From the NCBI GenBank assembly GCA_964513415.1, contig CAZEMX010000092.1, positions 1 through 7,599 on the forward strand: 7,599 bases of DNA, in the 5' to 3' direction. The position numbers were made by a program, and so were the translations under genes. This document shows, piece after piece, positions 5,330 through 7,599 of the stretch (positions are counted from its first letter, which is position 1; each line of letters opens with the position of its first letter). Below the pieces are notes generated by a model that saw nothing but the letters and a program-made list of their open reading frames with translations, was not told the DNA's origin and ran no database searches. This stretch comes from Methanomethylicus sp964513415. GTDB taxonomy: Archaea > Thermoproteota > Methanomethylicia > Methanomethylicales > Methanomethylicaceae.

Positions 5330-5343
5330 GCTTAAATTTTTTT
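5330..5343 (+). promoter_or_regulatory. Candidate TATA box for hypA (leaderless mRNA)
   Basis: The plus strand reads GCTTAAATTTTTTT, with the core TTAAATTT at 5332-5339. Its centre is about 25 nt before the hypA ATG at 5360, and no good Shine-Dalgarno lies in between, so a leaderless mRNA is likely. The element is back to back with the SRP19 TATA box, making a compact divergent promoter pair within 64 bp. Confidence 0.55.
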
Positions 5344-5359
5344 AGAATAGGCCTGCAGC

Positions 5360-5728
5360 ATGCACGAGCTCTCACTGGCGCTAAACGTCGTTGAATTCTT
5401 GGTAAAGCTTGCCGATGAGCAGAGCCTGAGCAAGATCAGTGCGGCGTTCATTGAAATAGGCGAGATGACGCACATCGACCCCAGGCAACTGAGCTACTCG
5501 CTCAAGATGGCTAGCGAGGGGACGATTGCGGAGGGATGCAAGTTCTACGTAAAGAGGGGAAGGGTTTCAATAAGGTGCAAGGGGTGCGGCAAGGCGAGCG
5601 TGCTCGACGCCAAGCTTATGATATCGCAATACGAGCTGAGGTGCCCTGCATGCGGCGGCGTAGACATAGAGATAGAGAAGGGCAAGGAACTCGTGCTCAA
5701 GAGGGTCAGGGGCAATAAAAAGCAATAG
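5360..5728 (+). CDS. hypA: [NiFe]-hydrogenase maturation nickel chaperone HypA
   Basis: HypA works with the GTPase HypB to insert nickel into the large subunit of [NiFe] hydrogenases. The 122-residue protein starts with the invariant MHELSLA, in which the N-terminal amine and His2 bind Ni. The alpha/beta Ni-binding domain contains FIEIGEMTHIDPRQLSYSLKM (30-50). The zinc domain has two CxxC knuckles, Cys73-x2-Cys76 and Cys95-x2-Cys98; Cys60 is an additional cysteine. The basic tail (KRVRGNKKQ) makes it slightly longer than the usual 113-120 residues. The start is fixed by the required MHE N-terminus. The gene is divergent from SRP19 and convergent with S8e, with no hypB beside it here. Confidence 0.97.
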   Translation: MHELSLALNVVEFLVKLADEQSLSKISAAFIEIGEMTHIDPRQLSYSLKMASEGTIAEGCKFYVKRGRVSIRCKGCGKASVLDAKLMISQYELRCPACGGVDIEIEKGKELVLKRVRGNKKQ

Positions 5729-5784
5729 CTGGCTAGAGGGACCGTTTCGGGTGCCCAAAGCCAACTGCGTCGTCAAGACAAAGT
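5729..5784. other. Short convergent intergenic region between hypA and S8e
   Basis: These 56 bp separate the stop codons of two convergent genes. On neither strand is there a long T-run or a clear stem-loop; the longest T-run towards the hypA side on the minus strand is three bases. Termination of both transcripts is therefore not visible from the sequence, and some antisense read-through is possible. Confidence 0.5.
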
Positions 5785-6171
5785 CTAATCCAAAAGCAGG
5801 GCGTTGAGCAGACCGTCTTGGCCTGGCCTTGAGGTGACTTTCGCGTCGCCCATCTCGGTCTCGATGATCGCGCCCTTGGTTATCACGCCGCGCCTCGCAT
5901 AGTCCACGTTAGACGGGTTGTTCTTCACCTTAAGGATCTTCACCTTCTTCGTGGCATTTGTCTTACCGTTTGTTACGTTGGCGAAGAGAACCTCGTCAAG
6001 CCTGATCTTGGTGTTGCCGCCGAAAACCCTGGTGGCCTTCTTGTAGTCCTCCTTAGCAGCCATTGTAGTCTGGGTTGGGGCTGATCCAAGCTCGCTCTTC
6101 TTCTTCTCCCTTAGAGCGTGGATTCGACCGCCAGTAGGCTTCTTTTTATCGCGGCCCTGGAAGTAACTCAT
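5785..6171 (-). CDS. rps8e: Small-subunit ribosomal protein eS8 (S8e)
   Basis: This is the archaeal/eukaryotic-type 30S ribosomal protein S8e, 128 residues, the normal archaeal size. The N-terminus has the family signature KKKPTGGRIHALREKKKSELG (residues about 9-29). The body has GGNTKIRLDEVLFANVTN (51-68) and NPSNVDYARRGVITKGAIIET (85-105), and the C-terminus has VTSRPGQDGLLNALLLD. I chose the ATG at 6171: GAGGGA lies 5 nt upstream. A TTG immediately before it (6174) would add one residue and is less likely. The gene sits between hypA and hypE on the opposite strand and has its own AT-rich promoter. Confidence 0.96.
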   Translation of the reverse strand: MSYFQGRDKKKPTGGRIHALREKKKSELGSAPTQTTMAAKEDYKKATRVFGGNTKIRLDEVLFANVTNGKTNATKKVKILKVKNNPSNVDYARRGVITKGAIIETEMGDAKVTSRPGQDGLLNALLLD

Positions 6172-6210
6172 CAATATCCCTCACGTTGAACATCCTACCT
6201 AAAATAAATA

Positions 6211-6220
6211 CAAATATAAG
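6211..6220 (-). promoter_or_regulatory. Candidate TATA box for S8e
   Basis: The minus strand reads CTTATATTTG after an A-rich BRE-like stretch (AAAAAA). The centre near 6216 puts the transcription start at about 6191, leaving a leader of about 20 nt that contains the GAGGGA Shine-Dalgarno of S8e. Confidence 0.6.
6212..6220 (+). promoter_or_regulatory. Candidate TATA box for hypE, sharing the S8e element
   Basis: On the plus strand the same bases read AAATATAAG, also a TATA-like sequence. From its centre, 25 nt leads to about 6241, just before an ATG at 6245 and 24 nt before the hypE ATG. One AT-rich element may therefore serve both divergent genes. ATAAATAC just to its left is an alternative. 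Confidence 0.45.
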
Positions 6221-6244
6221 TTTTTTGAGAGATGTCGTAAAAAT

Positions 6245-6265
6245 ATGGCGGGTGAGGCCGCCTGA
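6245..6265 (+). CDS. Possible six-codon upstream ORF (MAGEAA) coupled to hypE
   Basis: ATG GCG GGT GAG GCC GCC TGA begins about where transcription is predicted to start and ends so that its TGA overlaps the hypE ATG by one base (TGATG). It contains the hypE Shine-Dalgarno GGGTGAGG. A ribosome translating it would stop exactly on the hypE start, allowing coupling or attenuation. Such a short ORF can arise by chance; only its position makes it interesting. Confidence 0.3.
   Translation: MAGEAA
6247..6262 (+). promoter_or_regulatory. GC-rich hairpin presenting the hypE Shine-Dalgarno
   Basis: GGCGG (6247-6251) and CCGCC (6258-6262) are perfect complements around the loop GTGAGG. The stem is all G-C. 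The loop holds most of the hypE Shine-Dalgarno GGTGAGG, which lies about 7 nt before the hypE ATG. The structure would either display or restrict the ribosome site. It lies wholly inside the six-codon upstream ORF. Confidence 0.45.
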
Positions 6266-7302
6266 TGGTGCAAGGTAAGATGAGAGAGAAGATCCAGCTC
6301 AGCCATGGTGCAGGCGGGACCATAATGAATGAGATGATCAAATCAGCAATACTGGCCAACATCACGAGAAGGAAGGTTGAAGGGGGGGCAGGGCTGGATG
6401 AGTTCGACGATGGGGCGTCAATCCCCTTTGGGGAGCGCGAGGTCGTTGTCTCGTCGGATGCCCACACTGTCGACCCGTTGTTCTTCCCGGGCGGGGACAT
6501 CGGAAAGCTGTCCGCATGCGGAGCGGTGAATGACCTTGCCATGATGGGTGCACAGCCTCTGGCGATCACTGACACCATTGTCGTCGAGGAGGGGTTTGAG
6601 GTGGACGACCTGAAGAGGGTAGTCAGGTCCATGAACGAGGTGGCCGAAGAGGTCGGCATGGCAATAATCCATGGAGACTTCAAGGTCATGCCGAAGGGGA
6701 GGCTGGACAAGATGGTGATCACGACGACGGGGATAGGGGTAGTTCCCCGCGGAGGGCTGATACTCGACTCGGGGCTCCGGAAGGGGGACAAGATAATAAT
6801 AACAGGACCTATCGGAGATCACGGAACTGCGATCGCCTCGCTGAGGGAGGGGGCAGCTTTCGTCACTTCGATCAGGTCTGATGCAGCGCCCTTGTGGGCA
6901 CTCATGAGGGAAGGGATGAAGGCAGGCAGGATAACGGCTGCCAAGGATCCCACTAGGGGAGGGGTGGCAATGGCTTTGAACGAGATGGCGGAGAGGTCGC
7001 AGGCGAGCATACTGATAGAAGAGGAGGAGATCCCCTTGAGGGAAGAGGTCCGAGGGGCGTGCGAGATGCTGGGGCTGGATCCGCTGGAGCTGACATGCGA
7101 AGGCAGGGCGATCATCGGGGTGGGCGGGGAGGACGCGGAACGCGTCCTTGAAGCCATCAGGGCTGCGCCGTCAGGATCCGGCGCAAGGATTGTCGGCGAG
7201 GTCGGCGAAGAGAGGGCGGGATACGTCATAATGAAGACCGCAGTAGGGGGGAGGAGGATCGTCAATGCGCCCCTCGGCGAGCCGACGCCCCGGATATGCT
7301 AG
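6265..7302 (+). CDS. hypE: [NiFe]-hydrogenase maturation protein HypE (carbamoyl dehydratase)
   Basis: HypE accepts a carbamoyl group from HypF on its C-terminal cysteine and dehydrates it with ATP to the thiocyanate that supplies the CN ligands of the hydrogenase Fe(CN)2CO centre. The 345 residues follow the PurM/AIR-synthase fold: LSHGAGGTIMNEMI (12-25), VVVSSDAHTVDPLFFPGGDIGKLSACGAVNDLAMMGA (60-96), IIHGDFKVMPKG (134-145), GDKIIITGPIGDHGTAIAS (174-192) and AAKDPTRGGVAMALNEMA (225-242). The protein ends PRIC, with Cys345 as the acceptor cysteine. At 137-140 the loop reads GDFK where I recall GDTK in bacterial proteins. I chose the ATG at 6265 because GGGTGAGG precedes it by 7 nt; the ATG at 6280 would remove MVQGK and has a weaker site. 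The stop shares bases with the convergent stop of the next gene. Confidence 0.97.
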   Translation: MVQGKMREKIQLSHGAGGTIMNEMIKSAILANITRRKVEGGAGLDEFDDGASIPFGEREVVVSSDAHTVDPLFFPGGDIGKLSACGAVNDLAMMGAQPLAITDTIVVEEGFEVDDLKRVVRSMNEVAEEVGMAIIHGDFKVMPKGRLDKMVITTTGIGVVPRGGLILDSGLRKGDKIIITGPIGDHGTAIASLREGAAFVTSIRSDAAPLWALMREGMKAGRITAAKDPTRGGVAMALNEMAERSQASILIEEEEIPLREEVRGACEMLGLDPLELTCEGRAIIGVGGEDAERVLEAIRAAPSGSGARIVGEVGEERAGYVIMKTAVGGRRIVNAPLGEPTPRIC

Positions 7303-7599
7303 ACCTTTTTTTGCGGCATGGCCAAGATTTCCATTATGGTAAGGCACTTGCCTGGTTCATCCGCGAGCATCCTATTGGCGTAGGTTGATCGGGCGACGAT
7401 GGCAGTATCCACGCCTGAGTGAGTGCCCCCCACGCCGATCACGACCTCAAAGGGAGGCACTGCGCCTGCAGACGTGGCCATCAGGATGCACTCTATGGCG
7501 ACTTTCATGCCGCTGCCGAAGCACTTCTCGAGGAAGGACCGCAGGAGCCGCTCGGGGGTCGTCTGCCCGGCCCCCTCGCCTAAGATGGAGTTGTGGAAG
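7299..7599 (-). CDS. Free-standing pyruvate kinase alpha/beta (C-terminal) domain protein, N-terminus cut by window edge
   Basis: The last 99 residues are visible. The reading frame is open to the right edge, so the ATG at 7508 is an internal Met and not the start: the family resemblance (SFLEKCFGSGMKVAIECILMATSAGAVP) runs across it. The C-terminal half reads EVVIGVGGTHSGVDTAIVARST and ends ILAMPQKKV. This matches archaeal and bacterial proteins of about 190 residues that consist only of the alpha/beta domain found at the C-terminus of pyruvate kinase (MFGQGxKVCVEIxLMAxDAGxIP, VIAVGGTxxGADTAL, IxEIIAKP), as I remember them. They lack the kinase barrel; their role is not established and may be ligand sensing. 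Its stop TAG overlaps the hypE stop within the palindrome CTAG. Confidence 0.75.
   Translation of the reverse strand, partial: FHNSILGEGAGQTTPERLLRSFLEKCFGSGMKVAIECILMATSAGAVPPFEVVIGVGGTHSGVDTAIVARSTYANRMLADEPGKCLTIMEILAMPQKKV
7306..7312 (+). terminator. Candidate T-run terminator of hypE
   Basis: Seven consecutive T residues begin 4 bases after the hypE stop. Archaeal RNA polymerase can terminate at T-runs without a hairpin. The run lies inside the 3' end of the convergent gene, where it encodes the Lys codons of QKKV, so it may be only a coding feature. Confidence 0.4.

Noticed and set aside
6195..7265. Minus-strand open frames of 134-198 codons opposite hypE.
   Set aside because: They are Ser/Pro-rich complements of the hypE codons with no family resemblance; high GC makes such shadows common.
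1..7599. tRNA, rRNA, CRISPR array, insertion sequence or prophage traces.
   Set aside because: Nearly all bases belong to recognised genes; the gaps of 101 bp or less contain no such structures.

Overview
The window is archaeal. Every gene that can be identified is an archaeal information-processing protein or an archaeal-type [NiFe]-hydrogenase maturation factor. The set includes fibrillarin, Nop5, Gar1, SRP19, transcription factor B and ribosomal protein S8e. A compact TFE-beta/RPC34-like protein with a C-x2-C-x5-C-x10-C iron-sulfur pattern points to the TACK side of the archaea (or to Asgard) rather than to typical euryarchaea. HypA and HypE imply that the cell makes a [NiFe] hydrogenase. 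A finer placement cannot be supported from the sequence alone.

Positions 1-5295 are coded entirely on the minus strand. In transcription order the genes are SRP19, gar1, TFB, TFE-beta, an FtsJ/RlmE-type rRNA methyltransferase, nop5, flpA (fibrillarin) and a DUF61/UPF0216 protein cut by the left edge. From gar1 onward they form a tight block: gar1/TFB, TFE-beta/RlmE and nop5/flpA overlap, TFB and TFE-beta are 36 bp apart, flpA and DUF61 are 3 bp apart, and the only real gap is 88 bp before nop5. The block combines both classes of guide-RNA rRNA modification (box C/D: Nop5 and fibrillarin; box H/ACA: Gar1), a stand-alone rRNA 2'-O-methyltransferase and two basal transcription initiation factors, so it couples stable-RNA maturation with transcription initiation.

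Positions 5296-7599 change character. A 64-bp divergent promoter region separates SRP19 from hypA (plus strand). S8e follows on the minus strand, convergent with hypA, and then hypE on the plus strand, sharing an AT-rich divergent promoter region with S8e. hypE converges on a gene for a free-standing pyruvate kinase alpha/beta (C-terminal) domain protein cut by the right edge; their stop codons share the bases CTAG. HypA delivers nickel and HypE makes the cyanide ligands of the hydrogenase active site. The other hyp genes are not in this window.

The most unusual points are: a 93-residue Gly/Arg-rich (RGG/GAR-like) tail on Nop5 and a second, shorter one on Gar1; TFB sitting next to TFE-beta; a perfect palindrome between the SRP19 TATA box and its start codon; and a six-codon upstream ORF with a hairpin just before hypE. 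No mobile element, CRISPR array, tRNA or rRNA gene was seen, and no gene-free stretch exceeds about 100 bp.
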